DNA of 5,843 nucleotides from Limnobacter sp. (lineage in GTDB: Bacteria > Pseudomonadota > Gammaproteobacteria > Burkholderiales > Burkholderiaceae_B), in assembly GCA_012032215.1 (NCBI GenBank), contig JAAURO010000129.1, positions 1 through 5,843 on the forward strand, given 5' to 3'. Shown here in pieces: positions 1 through 5,706 of this stretch. Position 1 is the first letter of the stretch. Each line of letters starts with the position of its first letter. The notes under the pieces are model-generated. The model did no database searches. It saw nothing but the letters and a program-made list of their open reading frames with translations, and had not been told where the DNA came from. The translations under genes were made by a program, and so were the position numbers.

Positions 1-568
1 TGGTCGCCCAAGGTGAAGCAATACCGGTGAGATAGCGGCGTGGAATACCGTATTTGTCTTCCAGAGACGCCCCAAACTGCGTAGGCTCGAACAACCCCAA
101 AGGCGACTCATTGACCGGAGACCCTTTCAAGGCATAAATAGGCATCTGCTCCATAAGCTGCTTAAGCCGCTCGGCCAACGAAGACTTGGCGCTACCCACA
201 GGGCCGAGCAGATAAAGCACCTGCTTTTTTTCCTCAAGACCCTGGGCTGCGTGGCGAAAATACGAAACGATGTTCTCGATAACGTCTTCCATGCCATAAA
301 ACTCAGCAAAGCTGGGGTAACGGCGCACCACGCGGTTGGCAAAAATACGGGAAAGACGCGGATTGGAGCGGGTATCCACCACCTCGGGCTCGCCAATCGC
401 ACGGAGCATGCGTTCTGCGGCACTGGCGTAGGTAAGCGGATCTTTTTTACAGAGATCGAGATACTCTTCCAGACTGAGTTCAGTTTCCTGCATGTCTGAA
501 AACCTGGACTGGTATTGACCAAACAAGTCGTCCCCAGACGATGTTTGAATTCCTGATTCCGTATTCAT
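1..568 (-). CDS. prkA: PrkA family serine-protein kinase, N-terminal 189 codons (runs off the left edge)
   Basis: Translation from the ATG at 568 is open without interruption to base 1 and closely resembles the start of E. coli YeaG/PrkA. Visible family blocks are AAERMLRAIGEP (residues 50-61), RLSRIFANRVVRRYP (71-85), EFYGMEDVIENIVSYFRHAA (89-108), the P-loop region LYLLGPVGSAKSSLAERLK (118-136) and KYGIPRRYL (172-180). The P-loop reads GPVGSAKS at 122-129, with Ala where a Walker A usually has Gly; the YeaG sequence I recall has GPVGGGKS. PrkA is a cytoplasmic protein combining an AAA+ ATPase-like core with a C-terminal kinase domain. It is usually co-transcribed with yeaH and spoVR-like genes, which would lie beyond base 1. 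It is linked to starvation and stationary-phase responses, and its targets are poorly known. The start is fixed by AGGAGG seven bases upstream. The first 20 or so residues are not conserved with YeaG. Identity is secure; the role in this organism is inferred. Confidence 0.95.
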   Translation of the reverse strand, partial: MNTESGIQTSSGDDLFGQYQSRFSDMQETELSLEEYLDLCKKDPLTYASAAERMLRAIGEPEVVDTRSNPRLSRIFANRVVRRYPSFAEFYGMEDVIENIVSYFRHAAQGLEEKKQVLYLLGPVGSAKSSLAERLKQLMEQMPIYALKGSPVNESPLGLFEPTQFGASLEDKYGIPRRYLTGIASPWAT

Positions 569-575
569 GGCGCGT

Positions 576-581
576 CCTCCT
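576..581 (-). promoter_or_regulatory. Ribosome binding site of prkA
   Basis: A full AGGAGG on the minus strand sits seven bases before the ATG at 568. It is the strongest Shine-Dalgarno in the window and settles the prkA start. The next in-frame ATG (codon 26) lacks an equivalent site. Confidence 0.85.
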
Positions 582-593
582 GCAAAGCACATT

Positions 594-608
594 TGGCTGA
601 AACAGCCA
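594..608 (-). promoter_or_regulatory. Perfect 6-bp hairpin in the prkA leader
   Basis: The 15 bases read TGGCTG, a three-base loop, then CAGCCA, so each strand can form a tight stem-loop. On the minus strand it lies 12 bases upstream of the prkA Shine-Dalgarno. No T-run follows, so it is not an intrinsic terminator. It could protect the mRNA 5' end, affect translation or be a protein site. The structure is directly visible; a function is inference, and a 6-bp stem can occur by chance. Confidence 0.35.
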
Positions 609-664
609 GTGACCCATAAACCAATTAAGCATCCTTCCGGTTCAAATCATACGGTCAAGAAAGA

Positions 665-680
665 TGCAAAGACCAAGCCT
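665..680 (-). promoter_or_regulatory. Possible sigma-54-type promoter for prkA
   Basis: On the minus strand this stretch reads AGGCTTGGTCTTTGCA. It has the GG and GC doublets ten bases apart required at -24/-12, and an intact TTGCA at the -12 side. Against the consensus TGGCACGNNNNTTGCA it has three mismatches, two of them within the -24 block after GG. The predicted start would be near 654, giving a leader of about 85 bases that contains the hairpin at 594-608. In E. coli the yeaGH operon is transcribed by sigma-54 with NtrC, which makes the match relevant. No clear sigma-70 promoter was found in 569-760. Match quality is only moderate and no activator site is obvious. Confidence 0.35.
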
Positions 681-760
681 GCTCTTGTTCTTAACTGCTG
701 CCACACAAATTGACTATCCTCTGGGTTGATACAAAAAACCATACGCAATTTGAGGGGCTC

Positions 761-2520
761 TTATTGAATTAGTCTACACACCGGGCCGGTTAGTTCATTT
801 CCGTCTGATTGATATTCTTCCACATACACCACCCGAAGCACGATGCCTTTTTGGTAGAGCAACCGCGGAAGGTCTGCCAACCGGTATTTCTTGCCCAGCA
901 GTTGGCACACGCTGTGCGAGATTCCCACCGCCTGATTGGCCTTGGCACTTTTCACGATGTCCGCCAACAGGTTTTTCATGGAATCAGGCTCGGTAAGGTT
1001 GATATGCTGACTTACAAACCCTTTGCGCTTTAACCAACTATACAACGGTGTGGCAGGAAGATCATCCTGATGTACCAGACGCACAGGAACAGGCAAGGTG
1101 GCGATTTTTTGAAGAATATCCTCGGCACGAATTTGTGGAAACACCACCAGCATGCCCCCCTCGCTGCCAAGCAGTTCGGTGCGTTCCAAACGCGGCTTTC
1201 TGGAACGCTCCAGATGCAGCAGCAACCCGGCACGCAGCAAGGCATGAGGCACCAGCCAGCACCACAGCAACAACACCAGCAGATTGCCTGCAGTCACCAT
1301 CGTAAAAACCCACACTACATTGCCCTGGGCAAGTACCAAAACACCCATGGCAAGGCCGGCAGACACCACCATAAAAAACGCATTGATGATGTTGTTGGCA
1401 GCCACTACGCGCGAGCGTTTAAGAGGAGGTGCAAGCACCTGCATGCTGGCGTACAGCGGCACGCTGTACAACCCCACGCCCATGCTAATCAACACAAAAA
1501 CCGCCACCACAGCCAGGTTACGCCCCGACCCCAGAAACCCCTGCAAACCGGTAGGCGCCAAAGGCGTGGTATACCCCTGCAACAACAGGTGCAGCAGCAC
1601 ACCAGCCACCACAATAACCACCAGACCCACCACAACCAGACCAGGCTCTATGCGTTTGCGCGACCACTTCTCACACAAAAAGGCCCCTACGCCCAAGCCC
1701 ACGGTAAACAGCACCAACAGAAAGGTAGCCACGCCCGCAGTGGCATTGAAAACCGTTTTGGTCAGCAAAGGGAACTGGGTCAGATACGTGGCACCCATAA
1801 ACCACAGCCAGGAAATACCCAGCAAAGAGGGCCACACCCGGTTTACACCACTCACCCACTGCACGTTGCGCCAGGTTTCAGACAACACATTCCAGTTGAT
1901 TTTTAATTGGGGGTCTTTGCCCGCGCTGCAAGGAATGCGATAGCTGGCCACCAGGCCCGCCAAAGCCACCCCCAGCCCACAGGCACACACGGCATACAGC
2001 AGGCTGCCTGCCGCCTCTTGCGAAAGCACTGCGCCGGCAATGGTAGTGCCCAGCAAAATGGCCACAAAAGTAGCCGTTTCCACCACGGCATTGGCCAGCA
2101 CAAGTTCGTGATCTTTAAGCTGTTCGGGCAGGTAGGCGTATTTGGCAGGGCCAAAAAAGCTGGATTGCGTACCCAGCAAAAACACCGCCAAAACCAGCAA
2201 ATCCACCGATTGCCACAGAAACCCAAGCCGGTAAGCACCACAATCGGAAGTTCGAGCCACTTGGCAAGGCGCATCACCTTTGCTTTGGAAAATTTGTCGG
2301 CAAGCTGCCCGCTGGTCGCAGAAAACACCACGAAAGGCAGTATAAAAACCGCGGCCAGGGCATTTACCAGCAAACCCACCGGGTAATCACCGCGCAACGC
2401 ATCGTTGTACGTAAAAGCCAGCGTAACGGCAAATTTCAGCAGATTGTCGTTAAACGCCCCCAGAAACTGCGTCCAGAAAAAGGGGCCGAAACGTGTGTCG
2501 CGAAGCAGGCGTTTGTTCAT
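761..2520 (-). CDS. LplT/Aas-type MFS transporter with degenerate acyltransferase-like C-terminus; one-base frameshift near 2221
   Basis: Two overlapping minus-strand reading frames join into one 586-residue protein. The first frame (ATG at 2520) gives residues 1-101, with the family signature QFLGAFNDN (18-26) and MFS motif A around GQLADKFSKAKVMR (71-84). The second supplies residue 102 to the end, including the block RVVAANNIINAFFMV (about 372-386). Many hydrophobic segments span roughly residues 15-435, so it is an inner-membrane protein. This subfamily includes the lysophospholipid flippase LplT and the MFS half of MFS-PlsC-ligase fusions, so lysophospholipid transport is the likely but unproven role. 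Residues about 442-586 form a soluble tail resembling a PlsC domain without its catalytic motifs. The gene has a weak Shine-Dalgarno (TGGA), no clear promoter and no terminator after the stop at 761. The frame break could be a sequencing error, a real mutation or programmed frameshifting. Family call is secure; the substrate is not. Confidence 0.85.
2218..2224 (-). other. Frame junction in the MFS gene on a GGGTTTC slippery heptamer
   Basis: On the minus strand the first frame reads TTG GGT TTC TGT. Moving back one base gives GGG TTT CTG TGG, which continues the transporter (residues G-F-L-W). The sequence therefore fits the X XXY YYZ pattern for simultaneous -1 slippage, in the correct phase. 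One missing G or T in the run would produce the same picture. No strong upstream Shine-Dalgarno is present. The nearest downstream hairpin (GCTGG/CCAGC, nine-base loop) begins about 45 bases away, farther than typical stimulators. Confidence 0.8.
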
Positions 2521-2711
2521 GAATCCAGAATAGCGTATTCGTACACCATTCGGGTTAGGAATGTGGCCTGTGCCGTTAGAGGTGTTGCGTGGGAGTGACG
2601 GTTAACCCATCGGTCATGGATTCAGCGGCACCACTCCACACAAGCCTGTAAGCGGGCCAAAAAACCACAAAAGTACCCAGAACACGTGCTTGCAGCTACA
2701 CTGTAGAAATG

Positions 2712-2740
2712 TGAACAATGCATGCGTGCATTGCTTTATT
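2712..2740 (+). promoter_or_regulatory. Weak candidate sigma-70 promoter for the SRPBCC gene
   Basis: TGAACA (2712-2717) and TTTATT (2735-2740) each match the -35 and -10 consensus at four of six positions and are separated by 17 bases. A start near 2747 would leave a leader of about 44 bases. The spacer is almost filled by the dyad at 2716-2733. Matches at this level are common, so this is tentative. Confidence 0.25.
2716..2733. promoter_or_regulatory. 18-bp imperfect dyad, operator-like
   Basis: Arms CAATGCA (2716-2722) and TGCATTG (2727-2733) are perfect inverted copies around the four bases TGCG. It lies 57 bases upstream of the SRPBCC start in the region shared with the divergent transporter gene. 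Its size and symmetry suit a dimeric helix-turn-helix regulator. No regulator gene is in the window and no second copy was noticed, so the function is inferred. Confidence 0.4.
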
Positions 2741-2780
2741 TTCAGTTCGCAAGTTGACAGTGGCTTGCTTTTTCAAACAG

Positions 2781-2785
2781 AGGAG
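2781..2785 (+). promoter_or_regulatory. Ribosome binding site of the SRPBCC gene
   Basis: AGGAG lies five bases before the ATG at 2791, within a purine stretch that begins at 2776. It supports this start over internal ATGs. Confidence 0.75.
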
Positions 2786-2790
2786 ATCCC

Positions 2791-3251
2791 ATGACGGTTC
2801 GCGTAGAAACCACCATTAAAAAGGAGTTTACCGCCGAGTGCAGCCCAAGCAAGGCTTTTGCACAACTCGCCGATATTTCTGCAACCATGGGCCTGTTTCC
2901 AAAACTGGAAAAGCTGGTGAATGTGGGCGATGGGGTATGGCGCTGGGAAATGGAAAAAACACAGGCAGGCAACCTCGCCCACCAGGTAATTTATGCCGTG
3001 AAATACACAGACAACGGCAGCACCAAAATACATTGGAGCCCTGTACCAGGGGAAGGCAACGCCGAGGTATCCGGCGACTGGGTTGTGCAGGGTGCAGGCG
3101 CATCAAGCACCATCACTTTTCAGTCCAGAGGCCACTTCGATGTGCCCGTTCCAAAACTCATGAAAAGCGTTGCCGAAAGCCTGATTGTGCCCGAACTTGA
3201 AAACAGGTGACCGCGTTTATAGAACGCGTGAAGGCAAAACTGGTAGCTTAA
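2791..3251 (+). CDS. SRPBCC (START/Bet v1-like) family protein; C-terminus displaced by a one-base frameshift at 3207
   Basis: The ATG at 2791 follows AGGAG (2781-2785) with a five-base gap. The frame runs 139 codons to a TGA at 3208. The protein resembles polyketide cyclase/SRPBCC proteins: an N-terminal strand (VRVETTIKKEFTAE), a helix with SPSKAFAQLADISATMGLFP (18-37), then alternating strands with WRWEME (49-54) and TITFQSRGHFDVPVP (107-121), and the start of a C-terminal helix. Stepping back one base after the Arg codon at 3205-3207 adds VTAFIERVKAKLVA and a TAA ending at 3251. This gives 153 residues and completes the long C-terminal helix expected of the fold. The apparent stop is therefore probably an artefact or a recent mutation. 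The fold makes a hydrophobic-ligand cavity; the ligand here is unknown. No signal peptide is seen, so it is probably cytoplasmic. It is transcribed away from the transporter and converges on the lipoprotein gene. Specific function not recognised. Confidence 0.8.
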
Positions 3252-3289
3252 TCGCGGCTTGATGGCGGCCTAATTGCGGCTTAATGGCA
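3246..3289. repeat. Four imperfect 11-bp tandem repeats
   Basis: Copies at 3246-3256, 3257-3267, 3268-3278 and 3279-3289 are adjacent and follow the consensus GCTTAATGGCG with one, one, two and one mismatches. The first copy overlaps the last sense codon and TAA stop (GCT TAA) of the restored SRPBCC reading frame, so the array begins at the gene end. It lies 35 bases before the convergent terminator. Slipped-strand expansion followed by drift is the simplest origin. The array does not form an obvious hairpin. A function is not known. Confidence 0.75.
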
Positions 3290-3323
3290 ACCAGAAACAC
3301 CGCGAAGGCCTGCCTTTTCAAAC

Positions 3324-3354
3324 CCCGGAGACAAACCATGCTCCGGGAGTTTTT
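3324..3354 (+). terminator. Intrinsic terminator between convergent genes
   Basis: CCCGGAG (3324-3330) and CTCCGGG (3341-3347) form a perfect 7-bp GC-rich stem with a ten-base loop, followed by AG and five T at 3350-3354. It lies 73 bases past the restored SRPBCC stop. It also starts 16 bases past the lipoprotein stop on the other strand, where the tail is only GTTTG. It should end plus-strand transcription efficiently and may weakly serve the minus-strand gene. Confidence 0.8.
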
Positions 3355-3362
3355 CTGATACT

Positions 3363-4295
3363 TTATTTTTTCCTGAAGTCTTCTTTCTGTATTTTCCACT
3401 GCCCAGACACCTTGCGCAGGGTGAGTGTTTTTGTGCCGGTTTCCTTGAAGCGGTTTGACGCGTATTGCTGCGTAAAATGCACTTCAGCCAGCACATCCGA
3501 CTGTATGTCGATTTGCACATCCGACAAACTCACACTGATGTAATCCTTGTTCGACAACCGGCTTTTACGCTGTTTTTCCCAAGCCTCGCGGCTTTGTTTG
3601 CCATTCTTGAAATTTTCCGCATAAAAAGACAAATACCGGTTCACATCTTTGGCTGACCACGCTGCTGCCCAATCGTTGAGCAAATCGCTAATAGACACTG
3701 CATTGTCACCCGGTGCAGACGCAGCTTTGGCAGGCTCTGGTGTAGCAATTTTTGGCATTGCGGCACCCGTAACAACCGCAGCTTGCTCTGGCATTGGATC
3801 ATTGGAAATCTGTTGCGCATCTGCTGGTTCAGCCACCGCAGAAGCGGCTATTCCGCTGCCAGGCTCGGGCTGGGGTTCAGGCGTGCTGGCAGAATCAGCG
3901 GCCATGCCCTGAGCCACTGTAGATGCTGCAGGGGGTTCCAGTGCGGCAATGCGCACCACGTTGTTGCCTTCAAAATAAATGGCGTGCGGAAGAAACTCTT
4001 CGGCCGCTCCTTCACCCTTGCGCAGCACGTAATCCCATCGCGTATTGTTTTCTTTGGTGCCCAGAGTGGGCGAACCGATCTGCTTTTTAACCTCTGCACC
4101 ACTCATGCCCAAACGCACCCGGGACAAATCGGCCTCGGTAATAAACTCCCGGGGAGGAACATCGCTCACCGTGTTTTCAAACAAATCGGACACACCCGAC
4201 ATTCTGGGCATGGAACAAGCCACCAAAGCCCCCAGACTCAAGCCTAAAAAACCCCAACGAAACAAACCACACAAACGAGACAAAAAATGAGTCAT
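3363..4295 (-). CDS. Outer-membrane lipoprotein with BamE-like and Cds6-type NTF2-like domains
   Basis: I chose the ATG at 4295 because AGGGGG lies nine bases upstream; a GTG at 4316 would add seven residues but has no such site. The 310-residue product begins with a basic, hydrophobic signal peptide ending in lipobox LVAC, giving lipidated Cys27. Ser at +2 favours the outer membrane. Residues about 50-120 resemble BamE/SmpA: LSRVRLGMSGAEVKKQIGSP, then TRWDYVL and HAIYFEGNNVVRI. Residues about 121-198 are a Pro/Ala/Glu-rich linker. Residues about 200-310 resemble the NTF2-like domain at the C-terminus of L,D-transpeptidases such as Cds6: LLNDWAAAWSAKDVNRYLSFYAENF, SREAWEKQRKSRL, and a closing TLTLRKVSGQWKIQKEDF. 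A role in the envelope, perhaps near peptidoglycan or outer-membrane assembly, is inferred from the domains. It is not the canonical BamE, which is far shorter. It is divergent from the reductase gene and appears monocistronic. Confidence 0.85.
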   Translation of the reverse strand: MTHFLSRLCGLFRWGFLGLSLGALVACSMPRMSGVSDLFENTVSDVPPREFITEADLSRVRLGMSGAEVKKQIGSPTLGTKENNTRWDYVLRKGEGAAEEFLPHAIYFEGNNVVRIAALEPPAASTVAQGMAADSASTPEPQPEPGSGIAASAVAEPADAQQISNDPMPEQAAVVTGAAMPKIATPEPAKAASAPGDNAVSISDLLNDWAAAWSAKDVNRYLSFYAENFKNGKQSREAWEKQRKSRLSNKDYISVSLSDVQIDIQSDVLAEVHFTQQYASNRFKETGTKTLTLRKVSGQWKIQKEDFRKK

Positions 4296-4325
4296 AGACG
4301 AAAGCCCCCTGAACACAGCCTGTAA

Positions 4326-4331
4326 ATTTTA
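4326..4331 (-). promoter_or_regulatory. Candidate -10 box for the lipoprotein gene
   Basis: The minus strand reads TAAAAT, five of six matches to TATAAT. Transcription would start near 4319, about 24 bases before the ATG at 4295 and just upstream of its AGGGGG. The region 17 bases upstream (TATTCC) is a poor -35, so the promoter would need an activator or another sigma factor. The direct repeats at 4359-4394 lie just upstream, where an activator might bind. Confidence 0.35.
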
Positions 4332-4358
4332 TGAACCGCCCAAAAGCCGGAATACACG

Positions 4359-4394
4359 GCAAAGCAATTCTCTCATGCGCTGCAAAGCAATTCT
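4359..4394. repeat. 13-bp direct repeat pair in the divergent promoter region
   Basis: GCAAAGCAATTCT occurs exactly at 4359-4371 and 4382-4394, a 23-base offset or roughly two helical turns. The copies therefore lie on nearly the same DNA face. They sit between the start of the lipoprotein gene and the start of the reductase gene, upstream of the candidate -10 at 4326-4331. Tandem binding sites for one regulator is a reasonable reading. The exact repeat is observed; the regulator is unknown. Confidence 0.6.
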
Positions 4395-4470
4395 TTTGCT
4401 AACCTTATCACGTTGCCGCAAAAGAAAGAATCTACTGCGCCAGCAAGTTAGCCGCGTAGCAACGCAACTG

Positions 4471-4479
4471 TGGTATTTT
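4471..4479 (+). promoter_or_regulatory. Weak candidate extended -10 for the reductase-ettA unit
   Basis: TGGTATTTT fits TGN followed by a four-of-six -10 hexamer (TATTTT, 4474-4479). A start near 4486 would leave about 27 bases before the ATG at 4513. No good -35 is present (TTAGCC at 4449 is 19 bases away). No strong Shine-Dalgarno is seen before 4513 either. Confidence 0.22.
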
Positions 4480-4512
4480 CCCGCAACATCCCAAACCGCT
4501 TGAGACACCCCC

Positions 4513-5700
4513 ATGACCACCACCCTCATTATTGGCAGCGGCGTTGCCGCCTGGACCTTAGCCCGGGAACTTCGCAAGGCATCGCCAGAACAACGGCTGA
4601 TCATGGTAACGCAAGACTCTGGCGATTTTTACTCCAAGCCCATGCTTTCCAACGCATTGGCCAGCGGTAAAAACCCAGAAAACCTGGTGATGACACCCGC
4701 TGCCCGCCTGGCAGACATGCAAAAAGTAGAGCTACATACCCACACCCGCGTGTTAGCGATCCAACCCGCTGCAAAAACAGTGCAGGTTTGCCCACACACC
4801 CAGGCCGAACATTCTGCGCACGCCACCCTGCCCTACGACCACCTGGTAATCGCCACCGGCGCAGACCCCACTCGGTTGCCCATGCAAGGCACCGGAGCAG
4901 CCCATGTGTTAAGTGTGAACGATTTAACCGACTACGCCGCGTTTCGGCAAACACTGACCGGTAAACACACCGTGGCCGTGCTGGGTGCGGGCCTGATTGG
5001 CTGCGAATTTGCCAACGACCTGCTAAAAGCCAACCTGGTGCCAGTGGTATTTGATGTGGCACACCGTGCACTGGCGCGCTTGCTGCCCCAGGAAGCCAGT
5101 GTGTTTTTAGAAAACCGCTTAAGCCAGGCCGGTGTGCGCTGGAAGCTAGGCACCACTATCACGCACATTGACAAAACCAGCCAAGGCTACCTGCTAACCG
5201 ATGCGCAAGGCGCCACCACCCCGGCAGACCTTGTGCTTTCAGCGGTTGGCCTGACACCGCGCACCAAGCTGGCCCAACAGGCAGGCCTGCACTGCGAACG
5301 CGGCCTTGTTACCGATAAGTTTGGCTGCACCAGCAATCCCCACATTTATGCCCTGGGCGATTGCGCGCAATACCACGGCCAGCACGTATTGCCCTACATC
5401 ATGCCGATTATGCAAGCGGCGCGCGCGCTGGCCAAAACATTAAGTGGTCAGCCCACCCCCATTCACTTTCCCGCCATGCCGGTTACCGTTAAAACCCCCG
5501 ACTGCCCCACCGTGGTATGCCCGCCGCAGCCCGATCTTGCTGGCACATGGGAAACAGAAGCCACCGAAAGTGGCGTAAAATCGCTGTTTAAAACGCACAC
5601 AGGCGAACTGCTTGGCATGGCATTGCTAGGCGATGCCGTGCAGGAAAGACAAACCCTGGCAGCGCTTTTACCCCCTCTTCAACCCACAACCGAGAACTAA
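4513..5700 (+). CDS. Rubredoxin-NAD+ reductase, FAD-dependent pyridine nucleotide-disulfide oxidoreductase family
   Basis: This 395-residue flavoprotein would pass electrons from NADH to rubredoxin in the cytoplasm, supporting alkane hydroxylases, oxidative-stress defence or other rubredoxin-dependent enzymes. The FAD dinucleotide motif TLIIGSGVAAWTLAREL is at residues 4-20. SGDFYSKPMLSNALASGK (36-53) is typical of the rubredoxin reductase (AlkT/RubB-like) branch, and ATGADP is at 114-119. The NAD-binding motif VAVLGAGLIGCEF spans 154-166. The second FAD motif, SNPHIYALGDCA, is at 274-285. Asp181 after the second nucleotide-binding strand (VVFD) suggests NADH rather than NADPH. Length is normal and there is no frame break. 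No CxxCG rubredoxin gene lies in the window, so the partner is elsewhere. The start has only a weak ribosome site. ettA begins six bases after the stop, suggesting one transcript. Related ferredoxin reductases are the main alternative. Confidence 0.88.
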   Translation: MTTTLIIGSGVAAWTLARELRKASPEQRLIMVTQDSGDFYSKPMLSNALASGKNPENLVMTPAARLADMQKVELHTHTRVLAIQPAAKTVQVCPHTQAEHSAHATLPYDHLVIATGADPTRLPMQGTGAAHVLSVNDLTDYAAFRQTLTGKHTVAVLGAGLIGCEFANDLLKANLVPVVFDVAHRALARLLPQEASVFLENRLSQAGVRWKLGTTITHIDKTSQGYLLTDAQGATTPADLVLSAVGLTPRTKLAQQAGLHCERGLVTDKFGCTSNPHIYALGDCAQYHGQHVLPYIMPIMQAARALAKTLSGQPTPIHFPAMPVTVKTPDCPTVVCPPQPDLAGTWETEATESGVKSLFKTHTGELLGMALLGDAVQERQTLAALLPPLQPTTEN

Positions 5701-5706
5701 CTCCAC

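Noticed and set aside
706..752. Inverted copies CAAATTG (706-712) and CAATTTG (746-752) upstream of the prkA promoter candidate
   Set aside because: Only 7-bp AT-rich arms 33 bases apart; likely chance, though an enhancer site cannot be excluded.
732..763. Run of six T on the minus strand after the transporter stop, as an intrinsic terminator
   Set aside because: Only a 3-bp GAG/CTC stem can be drawn upstream of it, too weak for termination.
1070..1906. Long plus-strand open frames (1070-1906 and 1284-1943) rich in Gln, His, Thr and Pro
   Set aside because: They lie antisense to the transporter. Gln/His richness is what CTG/GTG-rich membrane-segment codons give when read backwards. No family resemblance and no good ribosome site.
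2260..2260. GTG at 2260 as an independent start for the second half of the transporter
   Set aside because: The preceding frame already encodes the conserved N-terminal helices and motif A, and the first 14 residues from this GTG have no family resemblance or ribosome site.
2598..2690. Small palindromes GGTTAACC (2600-2607) and CACGTG (2683-2688)
   Set aside because: Isolated 6-8 bp palindromes are expected by chance in this length and show no link to a promoter.
2754..2759. Perfect TTGACA as a -35 box
   Set aside because: Seventeen bases downstream is ACAGAG, overlapping the ribosome binding site, so no usable -10 exists.
3212..3228. CGCGTT/AACGCG hairpin just after the apparent SRPBCC stop, as a terminator
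   Set aside because: No T-run follows, and the bases encode part of the restored C-terminal helix of the SRPBCC protein.
4296..4316. GTG at 4316 as the lipoprotein start
   Set aside because: It would add seven residues before the signal peptide and has no Shine-Dalgarno, whereas AGGGGG precedes the ATG at 4295.
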